NCBI GenBank assembly: GCA_031551765.1
Contig: JAVBNC010000054.1
Location: forward strand, 1 to 55,651
DNA: 55,651 nt
DNA from: JAVBNC01 sp031551765
GTDB taxonomy: Bacteria; Desulfobacterota; Desulfovibrionia; Desulfovibrionales; Desulfovibrionaceae
Direction: 5' to 3'
Part shown: piece after piece, positions 8,583 through 16,186 of the stretch
Position numbering within the stretch: position 1 is the stretch's first letter
Layout of the letters: every line of letters begins with the position of its first letter
Translations under genes and position numbers: made by a program
Notes under the pieces: generated by a model
Seen by the model: the letters and a program-made list of their open reading frames with translations, nothing else
Told to the model about the DNA's origin: nothing
Databases searched by the model: none

Positions 8583-9490
8583 ACGGCCTCCGCCCGGCAG
8601 CAGGCCGCGGGCGCGACAAGGCTGCCGCCCAGCAGCTCACGCAGTTCCGGGGAAAGAAGCAGGGCGCGTTCCGTGTTCCGGCCCTCCGAGAGGTAAAAAT
8701 TCCTGTAGGCGCTCTTGAGGTGCGGCGCTTCTTCTCCGGGCGCAAGGCCGCCGGGGTGGACCATGATTTCCACGCAGTCATCCGGGGTCGCGGTGCGGTT
8801 GATGGCTTCCAGGCTGGCCCGCAGGCGGGGCAGAGTCAGGCTGCCGCTGGCGAAGGCCCCGGCCAGAAAGCGGTTGTGGGGCACGCCCGTCTCGTCCAGC
8901 ATCTCCCGCAGGCCGGAAGACCAGAACGCCAGCAGGCCCCGGCGCAAACCGCCCGCCACCTGCAAAAGCAGAGGCGCGGGAGAGGAGTGGTATGGCTCGT
9001 ACGGCACCCGGACGTAGGTGACGGGGTATTCGCGCAGCAGCTCCCGCACCACGCCGCGCAGTTCGGGCAGGGCGTGGATGTGCAAATGCCCGTCGAGGCG
9101 CAGGGGCACACCCGGCAAAAGGCCGCGGAACAGGTCGATCTGGGCGGAGAATTCCGTGCGCGCCTCGGAAAGCAGGCGCTGTTTCCGGCGCTTGTTCAGG
9201 GTGCGGATCATGGCGGCCAGGCTCATCAGGCCGTGGCGGAACAGCCCGTCCTTGCCGGCCAGTTCGGGCAGGGAGGCGGCCGGGGACACGGGCGCGCCTT
9301 CCAGAAGGTTCAGGTGCACCCCGGCTGCGGCGGAAGGCCTTTGGCCCAGCGCGGCCAAGGCTTCTTTGGCGTAGGCGCCGCCCATCATCACGCTGGTGCT
9401 GGCCAGGGCGCCCGCGTCCAGGCAGGCGAGAATGGATTCCGTGATGCCGCGCGTCAGGCCGCAATCATCGGCGTGCAGAAAACAGCGCAT
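8579..9490 (-). CDS. YdjC/ChbG-family carbohydrate deacetylase
   Basis: A 303-residue protein with the YdjC family metal site: HADDCGLTRGI at residues 6-16 with the two Asp residues and the first His, and LDGHLHIHALPEL with further His ligands. The family removes N-acetyl groups from oligosaccharides such as chitobiose, or acts on glycolipids (HpnK). Here it sits between a GT2 and a GtrII-like enzyme, which suggests it acts on a lipid-linked or surface sugar. GAGG precedes the ATG at 9490; although the frame is open further upstream, the upstream part overlaps the GT2 coding sequence. Confidence 0.82.
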   Translation of the reverse strand: MRCFLHADDCGLTRGITESILACLDAGALASTSVMMGGAYAKEALAALGQRPSAAAGVHLNLLEGAPVSPAASLPELAGKDGLFRHGLMSLAAMIRTLNKRRKQRLLSEARTEFSAQIDLFRGLLPGVPLRLDGHLHIHALPELRGVVRELLREYPVTYVRVPYEPYHSSPAPLLLQVAGGLRRGLLAFWSSGLREMLDETGVPHNRFLAGAFASGSLTLPRLRASLEAINRTATPDDCVEIMVHPGGLAPGEEAPHLKSAYRNFYLSEGRNTERALLLSPELRELLGGSLVAPAACCRAEAV

Positions 9491-9498
9491 GGCGGGCC

Positions 9499-10533
9499 TC
9501 AGGGTTTCCCGCCGCCGTCCGCCGGGGGGGCGGGGCAGTCCGGCATGTCCGGAGAGCGTTGCCCGTTCAGGGCAGTCCGGCCGCGCGGGCGGCACTGGTG
9601 TTCCGGTTCCGCGTACCCGGCGCGCTGGCTGACCAGGTAGCGCGGTCTGCCCTTGGCTTCGTGAAAGACTTGGCGGATGTACACGGAAAGAATGCAGATG
9701 GCGGCAAGAATGGCCGCGCCGGTCACCAGAATGAGCAGAATGACGGTGGTAAAGCCGGTCAGGGCCTGGCCGCTCAGCTTCATCCACAGCGCTTCCCCAC
9801 CCATGACCACGGCGAAAAGGAAAAAGAGCAGCCCCAGCACCCAGATCAGAGAGAGGGGCTTGGACGTATACGCGGTAAGCGAATCCAGAGCCAGGCGCAG
9901 CTTGGTGAGAAAAGACCACTTGGTGCCGCCGCTCTGCCGGTCCGCCGGGGTGAACGGGATGCTCTGATGCCGGAAGCCCAGCCAGGTGATCATGCCCCGG
10001 AAAAATACCCGGCGCTCGGGCATTTGCTTCCAGGCTTCCACCACGCTGCGGTCCAGCAGCTTGAAATCGCTGGCGCCTTCCAGGTCCGAGGCGGTGAGCA
10101 GAGTGTAGGTTTTGTAAAACAGGGAGGCGAAAAAACCGTCCAGCTTGGATTCGCGCTGGCGCACCTCTTTTCTGGCTTCCACCACGTCCGCTTCACCGCT
10201 TTCCCAAATGCGGACCATTTCCGGGATAAGCGCGGGCGGGTGCTGCAAGTCGCTGTCCAGAGTAATCACGGCGTCGCCTTTGGCGGCTTCCAGCCCCGCC
10301 ACCAGGGCGGCTTCCTTGCCGAAATTGCGGGAAAGGCGCAGACAGCGCAATGCTGGGCGGCGGGAACTTTCGTCCCGCATGTGTTGCCAACTGTCGTCCG
10401 TGGAACCGTCGTCCACCAGAATGACTTCATAGGGCAGGCCCAGGGGGGCTAGGGTCGCTTCCACGGCGTCCAAAAAGATGCGGATGGCCGCGCCTTCATT
10501 GTGCACGGGGCTGACAATGGAAAGAGTCACCAT
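9499..10533 (-). CDS. GT2 glycosyltransferase, dolichol-phosphate-mannose-synthase/GtrB type
   Basis: A 344-residue protein: an N-terminal GT-A domain (about 1-220) with SIVSPVHNEG, VDDGSTDDSW and the metal-binding LDSDLQHPP, then two membrane segments (about 235-300) and a polar, proline-rich tail. This is the arrangement of GtrB-like polyprenyl-phosphate glycosyltransferases, which load a sugar from its nucleotide form onto undecaprenyl phosphate at the inner membrane. I start it at the ATG at 10533 because the family motif begins three residues later. It is the first gene of the five-gene glycan operon. The C-terminal tail beyond the second membrane segment is unusual. Confidence 0.88.
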   Translation of the reverse strand: MVTLSIVSPVHNEGAAIRIFLDAVEATLAPLGLPYEVILVDDGSTDDSWQHMRDESSRRPALRCLRLSRNFGKEAALVAGLEAAKGDAVITLDSDLQHPPALIPEMVRIWESGEADVVEARKEVRQRESKLDGFFASLFYKTYTLLTASDLEGASDFKLLDRSVVEAWKQMPERRVFFRGMITWLGFRHQSIPFTPADRQSGGTKWSFLTKLRLALDSLTAYTSKPLSLIWVLGLLFFLFAVVMGGEALWMKLSGQALTGFTTVILLILVTGAAILAAICILSVYIRQVFHEAKGRPRYLVSQRAGYAEPEHQCRPRGRTALNGQRSPDMPDCPAPPADGGGKP

Positions 10534-10626
10534 AGAAAGGCCTTGGCGGCATGCCGCCATGTTGTGGCCCCCGAGCGGCGGACCGGTCCGGGGACGGGAA
10601 AAATAGTTTTGACGCGAAACAGCCGG

Positions 10627-10660
10627 GCTATAGCAGGTTTGACAGTGAAGCGCCAGAGAC
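10627..10660 (-). promoter_or_regulatory. Predicted promoter of the glycan operon
   Basis: On the minus strand CCTGCTATAG gives an extended -10 (TG before TATAGC). The upstream box CTCTGGCGCTT is shared with the element at 12328-12360 upstream of the second dcuC gene. It lies about 95 bases before the GT2 start. Prediction only. Confidence 0.4.
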
Positions 10661-10692
10661 TGTTTTTCCGCGGACCCGGGGGCGGTCGGTCG

Positions 10693-10731
10693 CCTGAGCT
10701 GATCAACATTGCGCATGTTGACCAGCTCAGG
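10693..10731 (-). terminator. Hairpin at the 3' end of the second dcuC-type gene
   Basis: CCTGAGCTGATCAACAT pairs with its complement over 17 positions with one mismatch. It begins 7 bases after the stop at 10738. No T tract follows, so it may terminate with help or protect the 3' end. Confidence 0.55.
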
Positions 10732-10737
10732 GGAGGG

Positions 10738-12147
10738 TTAATGAATGGTCGCTGTGTAAATCATGCAAGAAATGAAGACGACGACTATGGAGAGCGATAC
10801 CGGTATGACATTGCGCCGCACCAGTTCAAGGGGCGATATGTTGGCAACCCCGGCCACGGCCACCACAATGGCGACGATGGGGGAGAGCGGACGCGACATG
10901 CCTGCGATAAGGTGCATGGGCAGCAGCATGATGACAGGGTGGAACTTCATGGCCACCGCGATTTTGGGCGCCAGAGCGGCAAAGGCGAAAAAGGGCGCGT
11001 TGGCGGAACCCATGACAATGCTGCACCCGATAATGAGTACGGTCATGACCAGGGTCATGGCGGCGGGGCCGAAACCGGCGCTTTGGGACCCCTGGATCAG
11101 CATGCCGATGCTGCCGGTGGCGATAAGCCCCTGGGCAAAGGTTTCCCCCGCGACGATCAGCGTGATGACACTGACGAACATTTTGCCCATGGTTTCAAAA
11201 AACACCATGCAGTCCTTGAAGACCGCCTTCACGTCCCTGGTGCGGAGGCATTCGCAGAAAATGGTGATCGCGAAACACAGCAGCATGACGGTCACAAGGT
11301 CCAGGTTAAAGCCTTTAATGCCTATTTCATTGTTGAAAACCAACAGAAAGGTGAGCGGCAGCAAAGGCAGGAACCCGTAATAGTTCGGCGCCTTCTTACC
11401 CTGGGAGCTGTCCTCCACAGTGGCCGTTTCGGACATGACGCCGCCGGCAATGCCCACGCCGTCCTTTTTGTCGAAATGGCGCTGCACGAAATAATGTGAC
11501 ACAGCCATGGTCAGATAGCCGGGTATGGCAACGGGGATCTGGTATTTGACGAAATAGAGAGCAATGGGAATGCCCGAATTGTTGGCGGCAAGCACGGCGC
11601 TGCCGGAAGCCGGCCCCAGGTCGAAACAGCCGCAGGTGACGACCATGGCGGCGGCGGCTTCGCGGCTTACCCCCAGGGCGGTGAGCAGCGGAAAGGTGGT
11701 GACCATGAGCAGCATGGACAGGCCGGCCGCGCTGGCGATGAACATTTTCAGCGCGGCACCGATAACGAACACAACAGACAGCAAGATATACGGCGCTTTC
11801 AATGCGCGCAGGGGGGTGATCAGCGCCAGCACCATGACCCGGCTGGCGCCTACCCTGTCCAGATAGGTGGCAAAGGCGCCCGCAGACATGATCATCAGCC
11901 CGAGGCCGGCCACGCGGGCGCTCATGGTCCGTTCCACAAACTTGAACATGTCAAACCCGATCCAGCCGGTGCTTTTGACCTTGGCGGGAAGGATGGTGTC
12001 GGGCCCAACCCCCAGAACGACCGCCACAAGCATCAGCGCGACGCCGGCAGTCAGCAGCACAATTTGCGGCTGGTATCTTTTGAGAATATACCTCGCCGCA
12101 AAGACAGTGACGATCAATGACGTAATAGTGCCGACCATTGGATTCAT
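10738..12147 (-). CDS. DcuC-family C4-dicarboxylate carrier (second copy)
   Basis: A 469-residue, polytopic inner-membrane protein of the DcuC family and a paralogue of the product of 1461-2825, with the matching segments TCGCFDLGPASGSAVLAA and GMSRPLSPIVAIVVAVAG. It would exchange or export dicarboxylates such as succinate or fumarate, or a related acid. AAAGGAG lies eight bases before the ATG at 12147; an open extension of 16 codons upstream has no ribosome site. A cytoplasmic loop around residues 245-265 is rich in charged residues. It stands alone, with a predicted promoter about 180 bases upstream. Confidence 0.85.
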   Translation of the reverse strand: MNPMVGTITSLIVTVFAARYILKRYQPQIVLLTAGVALMLVAVVLGVGPDTILPAKVKSTGWIGFDMFKFVERTMSARVAGLGLMIMSAGAFATYLDRVGASRVMVLALITPLRALKAPYILLSVVFVIGAALKMFIASAAGLSMLLMVTTFPLLTALGVSREAAAAMVVTCGCFDLGPASGSAVLAANNSGIPIALYFVKYQIPVAIPGYLTMAVSHYFVQRHFDKKDGVGIAGGVMSETATVEDSSQGKKAPNYYGFLPLLPLTFLLVFNNEIGIKGFNLDLVTVMLLCFAITIFCECLRTRDVKAVFKDCMVFFETMGKMFVSVITLIVAGETFAQGLIATGSIGMLIQGSQSAGFGPAAMTLVMTVLIIGCSIVMGSANAPFFAFAALAPKIAVAMKFHPVIMLLPMHLIAGMSRPLSPIVAIVVAVAGVANISPLELVRRNVIPVSLSIVVVFISCMIYTATIH

Positions 12148-12327
12148 GCGCTGCTCCTTTGTAAAGCGAGTGGTTAGGGCTTTGGTAGTGGGCACGGAAG
12201 GCGGTGATGGCGCACTTTTTGAAAGCGGGTTCAGCGAAAATGCCGCCCCGGATGAAATTGCGCTGCTGTACAGCGAGCTAGACTTCCCGGGTCACGGCGT
12301 CAAAGTACCCTACGAAAGAGCACTTGG

Positions 12328-12360
12328 ATTATAGCAGGCTTGCTTTTAAAACGCTAGAGC
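12328..12360 (-). promoter_or_regulatory. Predicted extended -10 promoter upstream of the second dcuC gene
   Basis: The minus strand reads CTCTAGCGTTTT, then CCTGCTATAAT, a perfect TATAAT preceded by TG (extended -10). It would give a leader of about 175 bases. The rest of 12148-12397 holds nothing else I can recognise. Confidence 0.45.
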
Positions 12361-12397
12361 CAAGCGGAATGCCGTAGCGCTGTTAGATTCATGGGCG

Positions 12398-12785
12398 CTA
12401 CAAGATCTGCTTCAAAAAGCGCTGCAGCCTGGGGTGGGCGGGGTTTTCAAAAAAGCGCGGGGGGCTGCCCTGTTCCAGAATCTGGCCCTGGTCCATGAAC
12501 ACGATGCGGTCGGCCACTTCGCGGGCCAGGGTGACCATGACGTCCAGCACTTCGCCGATCATTTCCGGGTCCAGGGCGGAGGTGGGCTCGTCAAAAAGCA
12601 TGATCTTGGGGTTCATGGCCAGGCCTGACAGGCGCTGTCTGCGAGGGGCTGTTTGCCCATCCATTTCTTGATAAGCTGCTGCTCAATGCCCTTGGACTTG
12701 ACGGTCGCAAAGCCCTTATTGAGCAGCTCCAAGGTGGCCATGTCGTTCTTGCGCACGGCAAAGCCCGCCTGCGCCAATCTCGCGG
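12398..12785 (-). pseudogene. Remnant of a polar amino-acid ABC transporter (binding protein plus ATPase)
   Basis: Two pieces of one transporter are joined. At about 12645-12780 one frame encodes a solute-binding-protein C-terminus (GFAVRKNDMATLELLNKGFA, then KKWMGK). At 12398-12640 another frame encodes the end of a GlnQ-like ATPase (AMNPKIMLFDEPTSALDP with Walker B, then FMDQGQILEQGSP and HPRLQRFLKQIL). The permease gene and most of both flanking genes are missing. The ATPase part has a further in-frame loss: TLARE runs straight into VADRIVF, dropping the segment that carries the H-loop histidine, as expected from recombination between two GCCCGCGAA copies. It cannot make a working transporter. 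Confidence 0.82.
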
Positions 12786-12874
12786 GCTTTGCTGCACTTC
12801 GTTTCGCAAGGTCAGGGCATTTTTTCCATACAATTTGAATGAGAAAATACTCCCAAAAACCACATCCTCAATAA

Positions 12875-13873
12875 TTACGGCAAAAAGCGTGACAGCGCAA
12901 GCAAGGCCGGGACGAGCACAGGCACGGCCAGGGTAAGCAGCATGCCGCTGAACACCGCGATAATGCCGCAGCGTTCCCCGGAGCAGCGCACGATCATGGG
13001 CAGGCAGGTATCCATGGACGTGGCCCCGGCGGAAGCCAGCGGCGCCAGTGGGCCGAAAAAGCGCGCCAGCAGCGGGGCGGCCAGCAGGGAAAACAGTTCG
13101 CGGAAAATATTGGCCAGCAGCGCGGTGGAACCCAGCACGGGGTTCCCCAATTGGGTAATTATGGCGCTGGACAGGCTGTAGTAGCCGAACCCCGCGCCCA
13201 CGCTCAGCGTTTCAGGCAGGGCAATGCCCGGCAGCAGCGCAAAAGCGGCCAGAGAGCCCAAAAAAGTCCCGGCCGTGACGGCCAGAGGCACCAGCAGCAC
13301 CTTGCCGCGCAGCTCGCGCATAATGCCGAAGGAGCTGAGGTCAAAGCCCAGGCTCATGCCCACGCTGAACATCAACAGCAGGATCACGGCTTCCGTCAGG
13401 TCGCCGCCCGTCAACAGGGAAAAGAGGAAGGACCAGGCTCCGCCGCTCTGGCCGGGGAACTGTGCCCCCAGCCGCCCGAAAGCCAGCCCCAAGATGAAAT
13501 ACAGCAGAATGATGCCGGAAGATTTGAGCGCGCTTTTGAGGGCCTGCGCTCCGCAGTTTTCTTCGCACTGTTCACGAGCGGACGGCTCTTTCCCGGCCGG
13601 GGCGGCGGAAGCAAGCACGGCCCGGCCCATGTAGCGGGCGCAGAGGACGCTGCCCATGCTGCACAAAAAGCCTATGCCCACTCCGCGCAGGCCCAGAGCC
13701 GGGAGCTGGGCGAACAGGGCGGCGTCCGCGCCCAGGGCGGCCCCCAGCAAAAAGAGCAGGCCGTGCACGGTCCACCCGGTGGCGCGGTTCACAAACGCCG
13801 TCAGAGCGGGACGCCCGCGCAGAAGATGGCCGGGGAGAATCCCCAAAGCCATGGCGAAAAGTATGGAAAACAT
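12875..13873 (-). CDS. lysO: LysO-family (DUF340) lysine exporter
   Basis: A 332-residue membrane protein with an N-terminal region of several membrane segments (about 1-90), a charged cytoplasmic stretch around 95-115 and a C-terminal DUF340 half with AGFGYYSLSSAIITQLGNP, a family hallmark. E. coli LysO (YbjE) exports lysine and its toxic analogue thialysine. The ATG at 13873 has only a weak ribosome site; the frame is open far upstream through the palindromic repeat at 13938-13996 but those residues are not family-like. The gene follows the Nudix gene, with the repeat between them. Confidence 0.8.
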   Translation of the reverse strand: MFSILFAMALGILPGHLLRGRPALTAFVNRATGWTVHGLLFLLGAALGADAALFAQLPALGLRGVGIGFLCSMGSVLCARYMGRAVLASAAPAGKEPSAREQCEENCGAQALKSALKSSGIILLYFILGLAFGRLGAQFPGQSGGAWSFLFSLLTGGDLTEAVILLLMFSVGMSLGFDLSSFGIMRELRGKVLLVPLAVTAGTFLGSLAAFALLPGIALPETLSVGAGFGYYSLSSAIITQLGNPVLGSTALLANIFRELFSLLAAPLLARFFGPLAPLASAGATSMDTCLPMIVRCSGERCGIIAVFSGMLLTLAVPVLVPALLALSRFLP

Positions 13874-13937
13874 AGCCGCCAAGGGATACGGCTTTTTAGG
13901 CCGGGCGTCCAGTTGCGGCGCGGGGCGGGAAAGTTGT

Positions 13938-13996
13938 CGGAGCCATCCAAGAATGAGAGCAGGGCGGAGCCCTGCTCTCATTCTTGGATGGCTCCG
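13938..13996. repeat. Dispersed palindromic repeat, family I, copy A
   Basis: A 28-bp perfect inverted repeat with a 3-base loop: CGGAGCCATCCAAGAATGAG and onward pairs with its complement. It overlaps the last codons and stop of the Nudix gene, so it encodes that protein's final residues (AGAIQE). It shares the core GCCATYCAAGAATG and GCAGGGC with copies at 17738, 40301, 46348 and 55465. Confidence 0.85.
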
Positions 13997-14442
13997 GCAG
14001 CGAACTTGGAAGAGAGGGCCAGGCGGATTACTTCCGCCACGTCCTGGCTGAGTACCAGATCCATTTGCCGCCACTCGTTTTCGGAAAACCAGCGGGCTTC
14101 CAGGGCGTCGTCGTTGGCCACGGGGTCGCCGCATATCCATTCGCAGAGAACCGCCAGCATCACAAATTGCTGGCGCAGAAGGCCGTCTTCCCGCACGTCA
14201 AAGCAGTCCAGCACCGTGAGCACCGGACCGGCGCGCACGGAAACGCCGGTCTCTTCCAGCACTTCGCGCGCGGCGCCCTGGGTTATGCTTTCGCCCCATT
14301 CGAGCTTGCCGCCGGGAAAGCCCCATTTTCCGGCATCCGGCGGGTTGGCGCGGCGCACCAGCAGGACGCGGCCTTGCTTGAACACCACGCCGAGGGTGGC
14401 GGGCACCGGCCGTCGCGGAAAGTTCCCTAAGCCCGGTTTCAT
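13978..14442 (-). CDS. Nudix hydrolase (MutT/ADP-ribose-pyrophosphatase-like)
   Basis: A 154-residue protein with a complete Nudix box (GGKLEWGESITQGAAREVLE followed by ETGV; the G-x5-E-x7-REVLEETG pattern is intact). It would hydrolyse a nucleoside diphosphate linked to another group. The start at 14442 overlaps the stop of the upstream fragment (TCAT on the + strand), so the two are translationally coupled. The last six residues are encoded inside the palindromic repeat at 13938-13996, which suggests that repeat insertion changed the natural C-terminus. The substrate is unknown. Confidence 0.88.
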   Translation of the reverse strand: MKPGLGNFPRRPVPATLGVVFKQGRVLLVRRANPPDAGKWGFPGGKLEWGESITQGAAREVLEETGVSVRAGPVLTVLDCFDVREDGLLRQQFVMLAVLCEWICGDPVANDDALEARWFSENEWRQMDLVLSQDVAEVIRLALSSKFAAGAIQE

Positions 14443-14687
14443 CCTTGGGTCTTGCGCAACGGCAGCATGTCGCCCTTCATGGTTTCCTCGGCCGTGCGCA
14501 GCCAGAGGTAGAAGCGCGCGGGCACGTTGCCCAGGTTCAGGGGGTCGTTCAGACTGTGCGAGGCGAAGCCGCCCAGGCGGAAGCCGTCCAGGGCCACCGC
14601 CTCGTAGGGGCGGTTGTCCAGGTATTTCGCGTCGATCCCGACGACGCTGGCCAGGATGCCGGTATTGCCCACGGGGCGGGTTTGCAT
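14439..14687 (-). pseudogene. Short aldo/keto-reductase-like fragment
   Basis: An 82-residue open frame whose first 28 residues (MQTRPVGNTGILASVVGIDA and following YLDNRPYE) resemble the N-terminus of iron-sulfur aldo/keto reductases. The remaining 50 residues (including FYLWLRTAEETMKGDML) are not part of that fold as far as I can tell. GGAGG lies six bases before the ATG, so it is probably still translated, and its stop overlaps the Nudix start. It is either an internally deleted reductase gene or a small protein with a coincidentally similar start. A full-length reductase of the same class lies three genes upstream. Confidence 0.5.
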
Positions 14688-14722
14688 GGAGCCTCCGGTT
14701 CGTTTTTCCGTTCAGAAGCCGC

Positions 14723-16183
14723 CTATACCCGGCGGTGTTCAAGGTTGGCCTCCACCCGTATGGCGGCCAGGGGCCGCACCGGGCAGACGTATTCGCAGGC
14801 GCCGCAGCCCGTGCAGCGTTCCGGGTCCACGGCCAGCCATTTGGTGCCGCCGTTGCGGCTGACCAGGGCGGCCGCGCCCGTGGGACAGGCCCGGGAGCAG
14901 GCGGTGCATTCCTCTTTTTCCGCGCTGACGATGCAGCGCGAGGCGTCCGCCACGGCCCGGCCTATCTGGGTGGCGCTTTTTTCCGCCGCGTTGATGGGCC
15001 GGATGGCCCCGGTGGGACAGACTTCCGAGCAGACCACGCAGTTCACGCGGCAGTAGCCGTGCTCAAAGGACAGGGAGGGCTGCAGCATGCCCCGGCCCTG
15101 GTCAAAGGAACGCAGCACCTGGTGGGGACAGGCGGAAACGCACAACTGGCAGCCCGTGCAGCGCTCCGTAAAGGCCCGCAGGCCCGAAGAGCCCGGCGGC
15201 GTAATGGGGACGTCGCGCGAGGGCGGGGCTTTGCGGGAAAAATCCAGGGGCTTGCCGCCGGGAGCCCTGGCGGCGGAAGCCACCGAAGGCGCGCCCAGCG
15301 CGGCCAGACCGGCGAGAACCAGCGCCCGCCGCGCTAAATCGGGGTTCCCGCCTCGCTCTTCCGCATTCCCGGCTTTCCAGGATGGGGTGTAGCTGATGGC
15401 CTGGCGGTTGCATGCCTCCAGACAGTTGTAACAGGCCACGCAGCGGGAAGAGTCAACGGACGCGCTCACGCTGTCCAGGCAGGAGGCTTTGCAGCTTTTG
15501 GCGCACAGGCCGCAGCGCACGCAGGCGGCCGCGTCAATGCGGGGCCGGAACAGAGAAAAGCGGCTGAGCAGCCCGAGAAACGCGCCCACCGGGCACAAGG
15601 TGTTGCACCAGGTGCGGCCGGAACGCAGGGCCAGCGCGCCGATAACCCCCAAAGTGAGCACGGCGGCGGCCAGCGCGGCCATGCCTTTTTGCCACAGGGG
15701 CGTGGGGCCCACGGCGAAACTGCCCGCGCGTTCGGCCAGCGCGGCCAGCGTGTTGCTGCCGGACTGCCAGGCCGGGGCCAGCAGGCTCCCGGCTATGCGG
15801 CCGAAGGCGCTGTAAGGCTCCAGCATGGAAAAAAGCAGCTGCGCCCCGGCGAAAAAAGCCAGCGTGAACAGCAGCAGCGCGGCCGCGCGCAGCCAGACCT
15901 TGTTTTTGCTGTAGCTGTAGCGGCGGCGCTTGCCCAGCCGGACCAGCAGATCCTGCATGACGCCCAGGGGGCAGAGCGTGGAACAGTACACCCGGCCGAA
16001 AAGCAGCGTCAGCACGGCCAGGCCCGCCACCACGGCGAAATTGCCCGAAAGCAGGGCCGGGACCAGCTGCACTTTGCCGAGAAAGGCGAGTTTGACGGGC
16101 AGAATGCCGCTTACATCGCAGAAGAGCAGGCACACCCCCGCGAAACAGGACACGGCAAGGACGATACGGAGTTTGCGCAACAT
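14723..16183 (-). CDS. Membrane-bound polyferredoxin (NapH/YccM-like 4Fe-4S protein)
   Basis: A 486-residue protein. The N-terminal half has about four membrane segments and two CxxxCP motifs (YCSTLCPLG, WCNTLCPVG) typical of NapH-like quinol or electron-transfer proteins. It is followed by ferredoxin motifs CVRCGLCAKSCKASC and CVACYNCLEACN, a hydrophobic RRALVLAGLAALGAPSVASA segment in the middle, and a C-terminal set of further clusters (CTGCQLCVSACP, CVVCSEVCPTG, CTACSRACPTG, CTGCGACEYVCPV). It probably moves electrons between the quinone pool and the neighbouring Tat-exported reductase, whose stop lies four bases upstream. The partner is inferred from context. Confidence 0.82.
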   Translation of the reverse strand: MLRKLRIVLAVSCFAGVCLLFCDVSGILPVKLAFLGKVQLVPALLSGNFAVVAGLAVLTLLFGRVYCSTLCPLGVMQDLLVRLGKRRRYSYSKNKVWLRAAALLLFTLAFFAGAQLLFSMLEPYSAFGRIAGSLLAPAWQSGSNTLAALAERAGSFAVGPTPLWQKGMAALAAAVLTLGVIGALALRSGRTWCNTLCPVGAFLGLLSRFSLFRPRIDAAACVRCGLCAKSCKASCLDSVSASVDSSRCVACYNCLEACNRQAISYTPSWKAGNAEERGGNPDLARRALVLAGLAALGAPSVASAARAPGGKPLDFSRKAPPSRDVPITPPGSSGLRAFTERCTGCQLCVSACPHQVLRSFDQGRGMLQPSLSFEHGYCRVNCVVCSEVCPTGAIRPINAAEKSATQIGRAVADASRCIVSAEKEECTACSRACPTGAAALVSRNGGTKWLAVDPERCTGCGACEYVCPVRPLAAIRVEANLEHRRV

Positions 16184-16186
16184 GGC

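Noticed and set aside
13938..13996. Plain intrinsic terminator of the Nudix gene
   Set aside because: The stem is far longer than a terminator, lacks a T tract, overlaps the stop codon, and the same core recurs elsewhere, so it is treated as a repeat.
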